DNA of 27,684 nucleotides from DASSKO01 sp035690425 (GCA_035690425.1 DASSKO010000187.1:1-27684); one strand, 5' to 3'; positions 17,117-25,017 are shown, numbered from the stretch's first letter. Made by a program: numbers and translations. Notes: generated by a model not told the origin, from the letters alone.

Positions 17117-17226
17117 CGGGTCTCCTCGTGTGCTCGTGAAGCAGGCGGCCAGCGTGGCAGAAGCCAGACTGCATTCAACCACGCCCCGCTTCACCTCGAG
17201 CTCGGCGGTGCGACACTGCTGCGGTC
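17117..17226. promoter_or_regulatory. divergent promoter region bldG / helicase
   Basis: This 110-bp gap must carry starts for both directions. For bldG, minus-strand TTGAAT (17178-17173) and CACGCT (17156-17151) with a 16-base spacer are a candidate pair; the -35 is good, the -10 poor. The leader would be about 30 bases. I see no convincing -10 for the helicase, nor a ribosome-binding site before its ATG, so its mRNA may be leaderless or nearly so. Confidence 0.4.
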
Positions 17227-19569
17227 ATGTCCGCACCCTCGCACCACCCCCCTGTTGCGCCGACGGAGCTGCGCGACGTCGTCGACCGGCTGACGCACGC
17301 GGCCGCGCGTCGCGACCGGCTCACGCACCTCGAGCGGCTGCCCGCCCGAGCCGCCCGGTACGCCGACTGGCCGACGTGGGCCGATCCGCGCCTGCGTGCG
17401 GCGTTGCAGCGGCAGGGTGTGAACCGGCCCTGGGTGCACCAGGCCGAGGCCGCGCACGCGGCCTGGTCCGGGCAGCATGTCGTGCTCGCAACCGGCACCG
17501 CCTCCGGCAAGTCGGTGGGCTACTGGCTGCCCGGCATCTCCGGTGTGCTGGCGGCCGCCGAGCACGGGCGGGAGCGGGCCGATGTGCTCTACCTGGCGCC
17601 CACCAAGGCCCTCGCGCACGACCAGCTGGACAAGCTGCTCGCCCTGGAGCTGTCTGCGCTGCGTGCCACGACGTACGACGGCGACGCGAGCATGGAGGAG
17701 CGGGACTGGGCGCGAGAGCACGCCAACTACGTGCTCACCAACCCCGACATGCTGCACCACTCGCTGCTGCCCGGTCATGCCCGCTGGGCGAGGTTCCTCG
17801 CCGGCCTGCGCTACGTCGTGGTCGACGAGTGTCATCACTACCGCGGCGTGTTCGGCTCGCACGTCGCCCAGATCCTGCGTCGGCTGCGGCGGTTGTGCGA
17901 GCACTACGGTTCGTCGCCCACGTTCGTGCTGGCCTCGGCCACCGTCGCCCAGCCGGCGGCGTCGGCGGCGCGGCTGGTGGGCGCCCCGGTCCGCCCGGTC
18001 ACCGACGACGGCTCTCCGCGCGGCGAGACGCTGCTCGCGCTGTGGGAGCCGCCGCTGACCTCGCTGCCTGGCGAGCACGGCGCGCCGGTACGCCGAACCG
18101 CCACGGCCGAGGTGTCCGACCTGCTGGCCGACCTGGTGGTAGAGGGGGTGCGCACGTTGGCGTTCGTGCGGTCGCGCCGGGGCGCGGAGACGGTGGCGCT
18201 GACCGCACAGGACCACCTCGCGGCGGTCGACCCGGAGCTGGCGCGCCGGGTGGCGGCGTACCGGGGAGGCTATCTGCCGGAGGACCGCCGGGAGATCGAG
18301 CGCAGGCTGCGCAACGGCTCACTCGTCGGGCTGTCGGCCACCAACGCCCTCGAGCTCGGCGTGGACATCGCCGGGCTCGACGCGGTACTGCTCGCCGGCT
18401 TCCCGGGCACCCGGGCGGCGATGTGGCAGCAGGTCGGCCGGGCCGGCCGTGACCAGCGTGGCGCGATCGGCGTACTCGTGGCCCGTGATGACCCGCTCGA
18501 CACCTATCTCGTGCACCACCCGGACTCGCTGCTGGGTCAGCCGGTGGAGGCGACCGTCTTCGACCCGGCGAATCCCTACGTGCTCGGTCCGCACCTGTGC
18601 GCGGCGGCCGCGGAACTCCCGTTGACGACCGACGACTTCGCACTGTTCGGACCGGGGACGCAGGACGCCGTCACGGCGCTGACCGAGGGACAGCTGCTGC
18701 GGCGACGGCCACGCGGCTGGTTCTGGACGCGACGCGACCGTGCGACCGACCTGGCCGACATCCGTTCGACCGGTGGCGCCCCGGTGCGGATCGTCGAGCA
18801 GGACACCGGTCGGCTGCTGGGAACCGTGGACGCCGCGGCCGCACACGCGTCGGCGCATCCGGGCGCGGTACACCTGCATCAGGGGGAGAGCTATCTGGTC
18901 CTGGCGCTGGACTTGGCGGAGTCGGTCGCACTGGTGCGCCGGGCGCAGCCCGACTACTTCACGATCGCTCGCGACGTGACCGACATCCGCATCGCCGGCA
19001 CCGAGCGGCAGCGGCAGTGGGGCGAGGCGACGCTGTCGTTCGGCGACGTCGAGGTCACCAACCAGGTGGTCGCGTTCCTGCGCCGCCGCCTCGGCAGCGG
19101 GGAGGTGCTGGGCGAGGAGCCACTCGACCTGCCCGAGCGCCGGCTGACGACCAAGGCGTGCTGGTGGACGTTGTCGCCGGCGCAGCTGCGGGCGTCCGGG
19201 GTCGCGCCCGCCGACGTACCCGGCGCCGCGCACGCCGCCGAGCACGCCTCGATCGGTCTGCTGCCGCTGTTCGCGACCTGCGACCGCTGGGACATCGGCG
19301 GCGTGTCCACGGCCATGCACGAGGACACCGGACGGCTCACCGTGTTCGTGTACGACGGCCACCCCGGCGGGGCAGGATTCGCCGAGCGGGGGTTCGCCGA
19401 CGCGCGGAGGTGGCTGACCACCACCCGGGACGCCATCGCGGCCTGTGAGTGCGACGACGGGTGCCCCTCGTGCGTACAGTCGCCGAAGTGCGGGAATGGG
19501 AACAGTCCCCTGCACAAGCACGGCGCCGTCGCCGTGCTCGATATCCTGCTCAGTGAGGTGACCTCATGA
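17227..19569 (+). CDS. DECH-box ATP-dependent helicase, MrfA/Hrq1-like
   Basis: Predicted 780-aa superfamily 2 helicase of the actinobacterial 'helicase/secretion neighborhood' type. Motif I is ATGTASGKS (88-96, Lys95), motif II DECHH (200-204), motif III LASAT, and motif VI QQVGRAGRDQRG. The C-terminal third is a DUF1998-type domain with four cysteines in CECDDGCPSCVQSPKC, probably a zinc site. This plan is that of Bacillus MrfA (YprA) and archaeal/yeast Hrq1, DNA helicases linked to repair of mitomycin damage and crosslinks, so a repair role is inferred. The 'secretion' label reflects only conserved closeness to the tad genes. The ATG at 17227 is kept; no Shine-Dalgarno sequence is visible. 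Its stop overlaps the next gene as ATGA. Confidence 0.92.
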   Translation: MSAPSHHPPVAPTELRDVVDRLTHAAARRDRLTHLERLPARAARYADWPTWADPRLRAALQRQGVNRPWVHQAEAAHAAWSGQHVVLATGTASGKSVGYWLPGISGVLAAAEHGRERADVLYLAPTKALAHDQLDKLLALELSALRATTYDGDASMEERDWAREHANYVLTNPDMLHHSLLPGHARWARFLAGLRYVVVDECHHYRGVFGSHVAQILRRLRRLCEHYGSSPTFVLASATVAQPAASAARLVGAPVRPVTDDGSPRGETLLALWEPPLTSLPGEHGAPVRRTATAEVSDLLADLVVEGVRTLAFVRSRRGAETVALTAQDHLAAVDPELARRVAAYRGGYLPEDRREIERRLRNGSLVGLSATNALELGVDIAGLDAVLLAGFPGTRAAMWQQVGRAGRDQRGAIGVLVARDDPLDTYLVHHPDSLLGQPVEATVFDPANPYVLGPHLCAAAAELPLTTDDFALFGPGTQDAVTALTEGQLLRRRPRGWFWTRRDRATDLADIRSTGGAPVRIVEQDTGRLLGTVDAAAAHASAHPGAVHLHQGESYLVLALDLAESVALVRRAQPDYFTIARDVTDIRIAGTERQRQWGEATLSFGDVEVTNQVVAFLRRRLGSGEVLGEEPLDLPERRLTTKACWWTLSPAQLRASGVAPADVPGAAHAAEHASIGLLPLFATCDRWDIGGVSTAMHEDTGRLTVFVYDGHPGGAGFAERGFADARRWLTTTRDAIAACECDDGCPSCVQSPKCGNGNSPLHKHGAVAVLDILLSEVTS

Positions 19570-19907
19570 TCGTGCTCGGACTGGTCCTGGTGGTCGTGGC
19601 GGCCATCGTGGTCCTGGCCGCGGTCTTCGGCGGCAGCAACGCACCGGCCTCCCTCGACCTCGGCATTCTCGACCTCGACATCACATCGCTGGGTGTGTTC
19701 CTGCTCGGCGCCGCGACCTTGCTCGTCCTCGTCACCGGGCTCCAACTCGTGCGCACGGGGGCACGGCGCGGCTACGCCCGTCGCAAGCAGCTGCGAGAGG
19801 CCCGCAGGGTCGTCGACGCGCAGCGCTCCTCGGAACGGGAGAGAGGCGAGTCAGCCGCCGACCCCGCGCACCGCGACAGCACCCCGCCGCCCGGCTCGCC
19901 CAGCTGA
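19566..19907 (+). CDS. small membrane protein with two transmembrane helices
   Basis: Predicted 113-aa protein. A first helix at about 2-22 is followed by a short loop with NAPASLDLGILDLDITS, a second helix at about 42-61, and then a strongly basic and later Ser/Pro-rich cytosolic tail (about 65-113). Both ends would be on the same side of the membrane. The start ATG overlaps the helicase stop (ATGA), and GAGGTGA lies 4 bases upstream, so it is translated from the helicase message. I do not recognise a specific family; the fold is like other small two-helix membrane proteins of the LapA or YrvD kind. It ends 54 bases from the convergent TadE-like gene. Confidence 0.75.
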   Translation: MIVLGLVLVVVAAIVVLAAVFGGSNAPASLDLGILDLDITSLGVFLLGAATLLVLVTGLQLVRTGARRGYARRKQLREARRVVDAQRSSERERGESAADPAHRDSTPPPGSPS

Positions 19908-19961
19908 TTCACCGGGCCAGACCGGGCCAGGCCGGGCTCGGCGCTCCTGGCTGCCGCACGG

Positions 19962-20435
19962 TCAGCTCATCGGCATGCTCGCCGTCTCGCCGAGGCCGGC
20001 CGGCCCGGCGCGCGCACGTGACCTGATCGTCGGCCGGAACCCGAAGGGCGCCTCGGCGCGCAGCCGCACCTCGAGCGTGACGACGGCACCGGTGACCTCG
20101 CAGCTGCTCAGGCTCGCGCCGTTGTCGGCCGCGACCTCGGTGGCCACTGCACAGCCCCGGCCAGGCGCTTCGGCTGCCGCCAGCGCAGCGAGGTCTGCGG
20201 CGGCAGCCGCCCGGTGCTGCATCGCGACCAGCCCCGCGAAGCCTGTCGCGACCAGACTGAAGACAACGAGCGCCGACATCAGGCCCACTGCGACGAGCGT
20301 CATGCTGCCGCGCTCGCCGGCCGCGACGCTCACCCTCTCGCGCGTCGGCCACCCACCTACCGGCCAGTCACCCACCTGCCAGTCACCCACCGGCCACGCA
20401 CCCACCGGCCACGCACCCACCGGCCACTCAGCCAT
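19962..20435 (-). CDS. TadE-like protein with N-terminal WPVG repeat (Rv3654c position)
   Basis: Predicted 157-aa membrane-anchored pseudopilin-like protein, last gene of the tad operon. After an unusual N-terminal Trp-rich repeat (residues 4-31) comes ERGSMT (41-46), then one hydrophobic helix at about 46-70, a helix rich in Ala (75-90), and a small extracytoplasmic domain with two cysteines (Cys95, Cys112) likely to form a disulfide. The ERG|SMT junction resembles the start of TadE/TadG-type proteins. Family members normally begin near here, so the repeat is an added leader. ATG20435 has AGGAGG 8 bases upstream and overlaps the tadE stop by 8 bases. A GTG at 20333 (Val35) is an alternative start that would leave the repeat untranslated, but it lacks a spaced ribosome-binding site. 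Confidence 0.78.
   Translation of the reverse strand: MAEWPVGAWPVGAWPVGDWQVGDWPVGGWPTRERVSVAAGERGSMTLVAVGLMSALVVFSLVATGFAGLVAMQHRAAAAADLAALAAAEAPGRGCAVATEVAADNGASLSSCEVTGAVVTLEVRLRAEAPFGFRPTIRSRARAGPAGLGETASMPMS
20343..20426 (-). repeat. 15-bp tandem repeat encoding WPVG(A/D/G)
   Basis: Five full 15-bp units and one partial unit follow the start codon of the TadE-like gene. The sense unit is TGGCCGGTGGGTGCG with few changes (one unit has CAG for CCG, one has GTA for GTG). In frame they give WPVGA, WPVGA, WPVGD, WQVGD, WPVGG and WPT. Near-identity at the DNA level points to recent slippage or unequal exchange. Confidence 0.92.
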
Positions 20436-20838
20436 CGGCCGCGCCTCCTGCCTCCGACGGCATCGACGCCGTCGCGTCGATGGGCCAGGCCATGGCACCG
20501 TCGAGCCAGCTGCCGGGTGGCGTGGCCGCATAGCTGATCCGCACCTCCACGCTGCTGCCGGACCTGCTGACCTGCACGCGCGCGCCCGGCGGCAGCATCT
20601 CGCGTGCTGCCGCGACGACCGCTGCCTCCGGCTCGTCTCGGGCGAGCGCCCGGACCGCGTCGCGGGCGGCGTCGACGCAGCGGACCTGGGCCACGCCGGC
20701 GCCGACCACCCATACCAGCGTCATCGTGACCCCGATCAGCGCGGGGAGCACGACGGCGGCCTCCGCGGTCACCGTCCCGCGCTCGCGGCGGCTGCGCCGA
20801 CCGGTCGGCCCGCGACCGGAGACGTCAGATGCACACAT
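20428..20838 (-). CDS. tadE: TadE-family pilus assembly protein (Rv3655c position)
   Basis: Predicted 136-aa pseudopilin. A basic leader (1-20, many Arg) ends in RERG, followed by TVTAEAAVVLPALI and a hydrophobic helix to about residue 50. Gly21 followed five residues later by Glu26 matches the class III prepilin cleavage pattern. The remainder is a small exported domain of mixed strand and helix. In Tad systems TadE-type proteins are minor pilus components or assembly factors at the membrane. ATG20838 has AAAGGAG 5 bases upstream; this site is inside a short hairpin (see 20844-20893). Its stop overlaps the next gene by 8 bases. Confidence 0.88.
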   Translation of the reverse strand: MCASDVSGRGPTGRRSRRERGTVTAEAAVVLPALIGVTMTLVWVVGAGVAQVRCVDAARDAVRALARDEPEAAVVAAAREMLPPGARVQVSRSGSSVEVRISYAATPPGSWLDGAMAWPIDATASMPSEAGGAADG

Positions 20839-20843
20839 GGTCA

Positions 20844-20893
20844 CTCCTTTCGGAGCCGGGTGCGGAGCCCTGCGGACAGGGCCCCGCACCGGC
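20844..20893 (-). promoter_or_regulatory. hairpin pair between pilin and tadE genes; attenuator or mRNA processing site
   Basis: On the minus strand a long stem pairs 20893-20878 with 20871-20855: 16 pairs, one bulged base, a 6-base loop, and one G-U that pairs only in the sense RNA. Immediately after it CTCC-GAAA-GGAG (20855-20844) forms a GNRA-tetraloop hairpin that includes the tadE Shine-Dalgarno bases. No U run follows. Position and structure suggest that expression drops after the pilin gene, by transcription attenuation, 3'-end protection, or masking of the ribosome site. Confidence 0.6.
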
Positions 20894-20903
20894 CCTGGGC
20901 CGC

Positions 20904-21083
20904 TCAGAAGAACTGACCCATGGCGAAGTCGAACAGTCCCTTGAGCAGGTCGCCGACCCACGGCTCGCTGAGCAGCTTGATCAGCAGCCCGGCGAACCCG
21001 CAGCTGGCGACGGTCCCCACGGCGTACTCCGCGGTCGTCATGCCCTGCTCGTCGCGAATGCGACGGCCAAGTTCCTTGCTCAT
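20904..21083 (-). CDS. Flp-like prepilin (DUF4244, Rv3656c position)
   Basis: Predicted 59-aa small pilin. The leader MSKELGRRIRDEQG is followed by MTTAEYAVG and a hydrophobic helix (about 17-40). The Gly14 junction with Glu19 at +5 matches class III (Flp) prepilin processing, and the length is right for a Flp subunit. It is probably the main fibre subunit of the tad locus. ATG21083 has a full AGGAGG 7 bases upstream, the strongest ribosome-binding site of the operon. The gaps on both sides (148 and 65 bases), unlike the overlapping genes around it, suggest its own promoter or mRNA segment. Confidence 0.9.
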   Translation of the reverse strand: MSKELGRRIRDEQGMTTAEYAVGTVASCGFAGLLIKLLSEPWVGDLLKGLFDFAMGQFF

Positions 21084-21127
21084 ATCAAAACCTCCTGTTG
21101 TCGGCCCGTCTGCACGAGGCCGGGTTT

Positions 21128-21144
21128 GTCTGCTCACAGCAGAC
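21128..21144 (-). promoter_or_regulatory. hairpin upstream of the pilin gene
   Basis: GTCTGCT/AGCAGAC form a perfect 7-bp stem with a 3-base loop, about 45 bases before the pilin start. A second copy of GCAGAC lies about 20 bases downstream in the sense direction, so an alternative pairing is possible. It could be a leader structure, the end of the ssd-tadABC message, or an operator. No -10/-35 pair is evident in 21084-21231. Confidence 0.35.
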
Positions 21145-21231
21145 TGACCGCTTGCGACCCAGCACTGAAGGCGGCGCCGACGTGCTGGGGACAGCCCGCG
21201 GCGCGGACGGGGCTGGGGACGAAAACGGGGC

Positions 21232-21972
21232 TCACCACAGCTCCAGGCCGATGAAGGCGCTGACCACGGCCGGCACGATGCCCACCAGCACGAACGCCGG
21301 CAGGAAGCACAGGCCGAGCGGTGCCGCAGCGCGGACGCCGACGCTGCGCGCGGCCTGCTCCACGACCAGCCGCCGCTCCCGACGCAGGTCGTCTGCGAGC
21401 CGGTTCAGGCCGTCGGCGGCAGGCGCGCCTGTCTCCAGGCTGCGCGCCATCACCCGCGCCAACGGCGCCATGGACTCGGTCGCGGCCGCCTGCCGCCACA
21501 CCTGCACCGGGTCGACGCCGAGGTCCAGCCGGGCGGCGACGCCCGACAGCTCCGCACGCAGTGGACCGTCGACCGCCTGCGCCACCACCCGCAGCGACTC
21601 CGACGGCGGCCGCCCAACCGACAGGCAGGCCGACAGCAGGTCAACACCTAGCGGCAGCGACGCCGCCAGCGCCTCCCGACGACGTCGCCGCGCCGCGGGC
21701 TCGAGCCGGCCGACGCCCACCCACGCCACCACGGCCAGCGCCACGGCGACGGGGACGGCGGCGGCTCCGTCGACGAACACCGCAGCACCCGCCCCGCCTA
21801 GCACGCTCGCGCCAAGCCGGCCGGCGCCCGGTGGCAGCCGCCGGCCGACGTCAGCAGCGGTGCGTCGGGGCCGCCACTGGCCGCTGAGCACCTGCAGCCG
21901 CGGCCGTGCCGACGGCGGCACCGCACAACCCACCGCCGCGGCCACGGCCAGCACCGTCAACAGCAGGCTCAT
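21232..21972 (-). CDS. tadC: TadC-like inner membrane platform protein
   Basis: Predicted 246-aa membrane protein with a type II secretion F (T2SF) domain in the middle and second half (residues about 100-215). Hydrophobic segments are at about 2-17, 60-95 and the very C-terminus (FVLVGIVPAVVSAFIGLELW). With TadB it forms the membrane platform that couples the TadA ATPase to pilus extrusion. The conserved-looking core includes a SLPLGVDLLSACLSVG segment followed by helices with VGRPPSESLR. ATG21972 overlaps the tadB stop as ATGA. Position equals Rv3657c. Confidence 0.87.
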   Translation of the reverse strand: MSLLLTVLAVAAAVGCAVPPSARPRLQVLSGQWRPRRTAADVGRRLPPGAGRLGASVLGGAGAAVFVDGAAAVPVAVALAVVAWVGVGRLEPAARRRRREALAASLPLGVDLLSACLSVGRPPSESLRVVAQAVDGPLRAELSGVAARLDLGVDPVQVWRQAAATESMAPLARVMARSLETGAPAADGLNRLADDLRRERRLVVEQAARSVGVRAAAPLGLCFLPAFVLVGIVPAVVSAFIGLELW

Positions 21973-22787
21973 GTGCGCTCGACCGCCGAAGCCAGCCGCT
22001 CGACCCACCACAGGCCCGCCGCCGCCAGGGCGGAGCCGGCGGCCAGACACAGGTTGCCCGCCCAGGTCTGCAGCAGGAAGCCCACCGGATCGCCGCCCAG
22101 GCCGACGCCGAGCAGCAACCCGAACACGGGCAGCACGGCCAGCATCTGCGCGGTCGCCCGCGGTGGCCCCAGGCTTGCAGCGACCTCGACCGAGGCGGCC
22201 TGCTCCGCCCGCAGCGCTGCCGCGATGCGGTCCAGCACCAGGGCCAGGCCGGCACCCGAACAGTCGGCGACGCGCCAGGCCGCCGCGATCATCCGCAGAC
22301 CGTCGGCACCTGGACGGTCGGCGACAGCGTGGAGGGCGACCGGCACGTCACCGCCGAGCGCGGCCGCGCGCGCCACCTGCTCGACCAACGGCTGCTCGTC
22401 GGCCACCCGTCGCAGTGCCCGCACGTTGGGCTGGCCCGCCCGCAGCTCCGCACCGAGGGCATCACACACCTCGACGACCTGCCGACGACGCGCCTGCGCC
22501 TGCTGCCGGCGATGCCGGCTGTCGACGAGCCGCAACGCGGCGCCCACCACGAGCGCCGAAGTCGCCGCGACCACGAGCAGGTCGATGCCGAAGACCAGCA
22601 CCACCGCCAGAGCCGCCAGCACTCCCACGGCATCGCCGCGCAGCGCTCGCCGACGAGGCAACCACGACCGGGCGGTGCGTGGCCTGCTCGGCAACCGACG
22701 TCGTGCCACCGTGGCGCCACTGCCTCCGATGGCCAGGGCAGCGGCGGCCGCAGCCATGGCCGCGGTGAGCAGGAGTGGAACGGTCAT
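21969..22787 (-). CDS. tadB: TadB-like inner membrane platform protein
   Basis: Predicted 272-aa membrane protein with a T2SF domain. The N-terminal helix is at about 3-22, a pair of helices at about 50-85, a cytosolic T2SF helical bundle at about 90-205 (VVEVCDALGAELRAGQPN onwards), and two C-terminal helices (VLPVFGLLLGVGLGG and the segment before WWVERL). It is the partner of TadC in the pilus platform. ATG22787 overlaps the tadA stop as ATGA, and its own stop overlaps tadC the same way. Position equals Rv3658c. The frame was set by the motifs, since another long reading runs on into tadA out of frame. Confidence 0.88.
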   Translation of the reverse strand: MTVPLLLTAAMAAAAAALAIGGSGATVARRRLPSRPRTARSWLPRRRALRGDAVGVLAALAVVLVFGIDLLVVAATSALVVGAALRLVDSRHRRQQAQARRRQVVEVCDALGAELRAGQPNVRALRRVADEQPLVEQVARAAALGGDVPVALHAVADRPGADGLRMIAAAWRVADCSGAGLALVLDRIAAALRAEQAASVEVAASLGPPRATAQMLAVLPVFGLLLGVGLGGDPVGFLLQTWAGNLCLAAGSALAAAGLWWVERLASAVERT

Positions 22788-23950
22788 GGCACGCGACGAC
22801 TCGGGTGAAGCAGCCGCTCCAGGCGCCGCGCTCCGGAGTCGGTGCGAGCAGTGCCGTCGACCTCGAAGGAAACGGCCGGCACCACCACCACGCCGTGCGC
22901 CTGGCGCTCCAGCACGGCCAACTGCTGCAGCCGGCGCCGTCCGTCCCGGTCGCGGACCAGGTGCACGACCAGGTCGATCGCCGCAGCCATCTGCGCGTGC
23001 GCAGCCTCCCGGGGCAGTCCGGCCGGCACCGCCAGCGCTTCCAGCCGGGCCGGGACATCGGCCGCGGAGTTGGCGTGGACGGTGCCGCACCCGCCCTCGT
23101 GCCCGGTGTTCATCGCGGCCAGCATGTCCACGACCTCGGCGCCTCGTGTCTCGCCGACCACAAGCCGGTCGGGACGCATCCGCAGCGCCTGCCGCACCAG
23201 GTCGCGCATGCTGATCTCCCCGGCGCCTTCCGCGTTGGGCGGCCGCGCCTCCAGCGTCACCAGATGCGGATGGGCAGGGCGCAGCTCCGCGGAGTCCTCC
23301 ACAACCACGAGTCGCTGCTCCGCGGGCACCAGCGCGAGCAGTGAGCTCAGCAGCGTCGTCTTGCCGGAGCCCGTTCCGCCACTGACCAGGAACGCGAGCC
23401 GCCCGTCGACGACCGCCGCGAGCAGGTCGGCACCCTCGGGCGGCATCGCCCCGGCCCGCACCAGCTCGGCCATCGTGAAGGTCCGCCGTGCCGGCACCCG
23501 CAGCGACAGGCAGGTGCCCGGAGACGCCACCGGCGCGAGCACCGCGTGGAAGCGGGTGCCGTTCGGCAGCCGCACGTCGACATAGGGAGTGGCGTCGTCG
23601 AGGCGTCGGCCCGCCGAGGCTGCGAGCCGCTGGGCCAGCCGCCGCACCGCCGCATCGTCGTCGAAGCACCGCTGGACCGGCTCCAGCCCACGACCACGGT
23701 CGACGTAGACGGCGCCCGGCCCGTTGACGACGACATCCGTGACGACCGGGTCGTGCAGCAGCGGCTCGAGCGGTCCGGCCCCGAACACCTCGCGCCGCAG
23801 CGTGTCGACGACCTCGAGCACCGCCGCATCTCCGATGACCCGTCCGTCGTGGCGCAGCGCCGCCGCCACCTTCGCCGGTGTGGGCTCGGACCCGGTCACC
23901 GCCAGCCGGGCCCGGACGAGCTCGAGTGTCTCCTGCCGGACCGACGTCAT
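22784..23950 (-). CDS. tadA: TadA/CpaF-type secretion ATPase
   Basis: Predicted 388-aa hexameric type II/IV secretion ATPase that powers pilus assembly from the cytosolic face. Features are an N-terminal domain with TDVVVNGPGAVYVDRG (71-86), the Walker A motif GGTGSGKTT (191-199), the Asp box VVVEDSAEL (215-223), the Walker B region RPDRLVVGETRGAE (259-272), and the His box GTVHANSA (289-296). It is shorter than Caulobacter CpaF because the N-terminal extension is absent, as is usual for the actinobacterial 'helicase/secretion neighborhood' ATPase. ATG23950 overlaps the ssd stop and its own stop overlaps tadB, both as ATGA. Position equals Rv3659c. Confidence 0.94.
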   Translation of the reverse strand: MTSVRQETLELVRARLAVTGSEPTPAKVAAALRHDGRVIGDAAVLEVVDTLRREVFGAGPLEPLLHDPVVTDVVVNGPGAVYVDRGRGLEPVQRCFDDDAAVRRLAQRLAASAGRRLDDATPYVDVRLPNGTRFHAVLAPVASPGTCLSLRVPARRTFTMAELVRAGAMPPEGADLLAAVVDGRLAFLVSGGTGSGKTTLLSSLLALVPAEQRLVVVEDSAELRPAHPHLVTLEARPPNAEGAGEISMRDLVRQALRMRPDRLVVGETRGAEVVDMLAAMNTGHEGGCGTVHANSAADVPARLEALAVPAGLPREAAHAQMAAAIDLVVHLVRDRDGRRRLQQLAVLERQAHGVVVVPAVSFEVDGTARTDSGARRLERLLHPSRRVP

Positions 23951-25017
23951 GCCGCCGTCTCCACCCGGCCCAGGTGACGGTCGAGGATGCTGCGGCAGGC
24001 CCGGACGAGGGGCCCTCGGGTGCGGCCCCACGGCCCCCGGCCCAGGTCGATGTCTGCGGCGAGCCCGCGGTCCGAACGCATGTCGGCCGCCAGCGGGACG
24101 TCGAGGTTGTCGGCGACCAGCGCGCCGTGCAGGCCGGCCGGGCCCGGCCCTCGCACCACCAACTCGATCCGGCCCTCCATCCCGCTGAGCTGGCGGAGCA
24201 CCCGCGAGGCCGCAGCCACCGCCCGCACCTCCGCGGGCACGACGAGGAGCACCAGGTCGCTGGCCAGCAGCACCTCGTGACCGGAGCCGTCGAGCCGGCG
24301 CGGCAGGTCGACCACCACCAGGTCACCGCCTCGCCGACCGGCAGCGAGCACCCCGCCCATCACTTCCGGTGGCAGCACCAGCAGGTCGTCGCGGTCCCAC
24401 GACAGCACCGAGAGCCCGGCGTGGGCCGGCAGCGCCTGGCGCAGCGAGGGTGCGCTGACGCGTCCGGTCGTGGCTAGCAGGTCCGGCCAGCGCGCGCCCG
24501 GCACGTGCTCGCTGCCGAGCGCGAGATCGATGCCACCGCCGAGCGGGTCGGCGTCGACGCACAGCGCCTGGGAGCCACCGCGCGCCGCAGTGGCCCCCAG
24601 CGTGGCCGCGAGCGTGGAGGCGCCCGCGCCTCCACAACCGCCCAGCACGGCGATGGTCAGCGCCCTGGTCGGCCCGCCGTCGGCGGTGTCGGCGAACCGG
24701 TCCCGCAGCCACGCCTCGGCCTCCGGGAGCACCAGCACCTTCTCCGCGCCCGCGGCGACCGCGGACTCCCACACCGCGATGTCGTCGGGGTTGGTGACCA
24801 CGGCGTACACGGCATCGCGCCGGCCGAGCACGGTGGCGTCGATACTCGCGGCGAGGTCCTGGCCCAGCACCACGAGCGGAGCGGCCGCCCAGGCGCGGCG
24901 CACCAGGCCGGGGTCGTGCACCACCTCCGGCGTCACGCCCGCCGCCGCGGTGAGCCGCAGCAGCACATCGAGCAGCGCTTCGTCACCGGTCACGATCAGC
25001 GGTCTCTGGTGGCTCAT
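23947..25017 (-). CDS. ssd: CpaE/Ssd-like ATPase-fold protein (septum site determining family)
   Basis: Predicted 356-aa protein with a receiver-like N-terminal region (about 1-115) and a MinD/ParA-type domain. The P-loop is GGCGGAGAST (126-135), and the second conserved strand has CVDADPLGGGIDL (153-165) with Asp155. The P-loop lacks both the signature and the catalytic lysines of MinD, so nucleotide hydrolysis may be weak; this seems typical of the actinobacterial CpaE-like family. In M. tuberculosis the homologue Rv3660c (Ssd) affects septum formation; in Tad systems CpaE localises the apparatus. It is first in the operon. No clear ribosome site precedes ATG25017, and two hairpins separate it from the 6C RNA. 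Confidence 0.88.
   Translation of the reverse strand: MSHQRPLIVTGDEALLDVLLRLTAAAGVTPEVVHDPGLVRRAWAAAPLVVLGQDLAASIDATVLGRRDAVYAVVTNPDDIAVWESAVAAGAEKVLVLPEAEAWLRDRFADTADGGPTRALTIAVLGGCGGAGASTLAATLGATAARGGSQALCVDADPLGGGIDLALGSEHVPGARWPDLLATTGRVSAPSLRQALPAHAGLSVLSWDRDDLLVLPPEVMGGVLAAGRRGGDLVVVDLPRRLDGSGHEVLLASDLVLLVVPAEVRAVAAASRVLRQLSGMEGRIELVVRGPGPAGLHGALVADNLDVPLAADMRSDRGLAADIDLGRGPWGRTRGPLVRACRSILDRHLGRVETAA

Noticed and set aside
19911..19961. Possible bidirectional terminator between the small membrane gene and the TadE-like gene
   Set aside because: The gap has a doubled ACCGGGCCAG but no stem of useful length and no T run in either direction.
21969..24326. A 785-codon minus-strand frame spanning tadB and most of tadA
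   Set aside because: Only its last part (from 22787) encodes TadB; the rest is a wrong-frame reading of tadA and ssd. The TadA motifs are in another frame.
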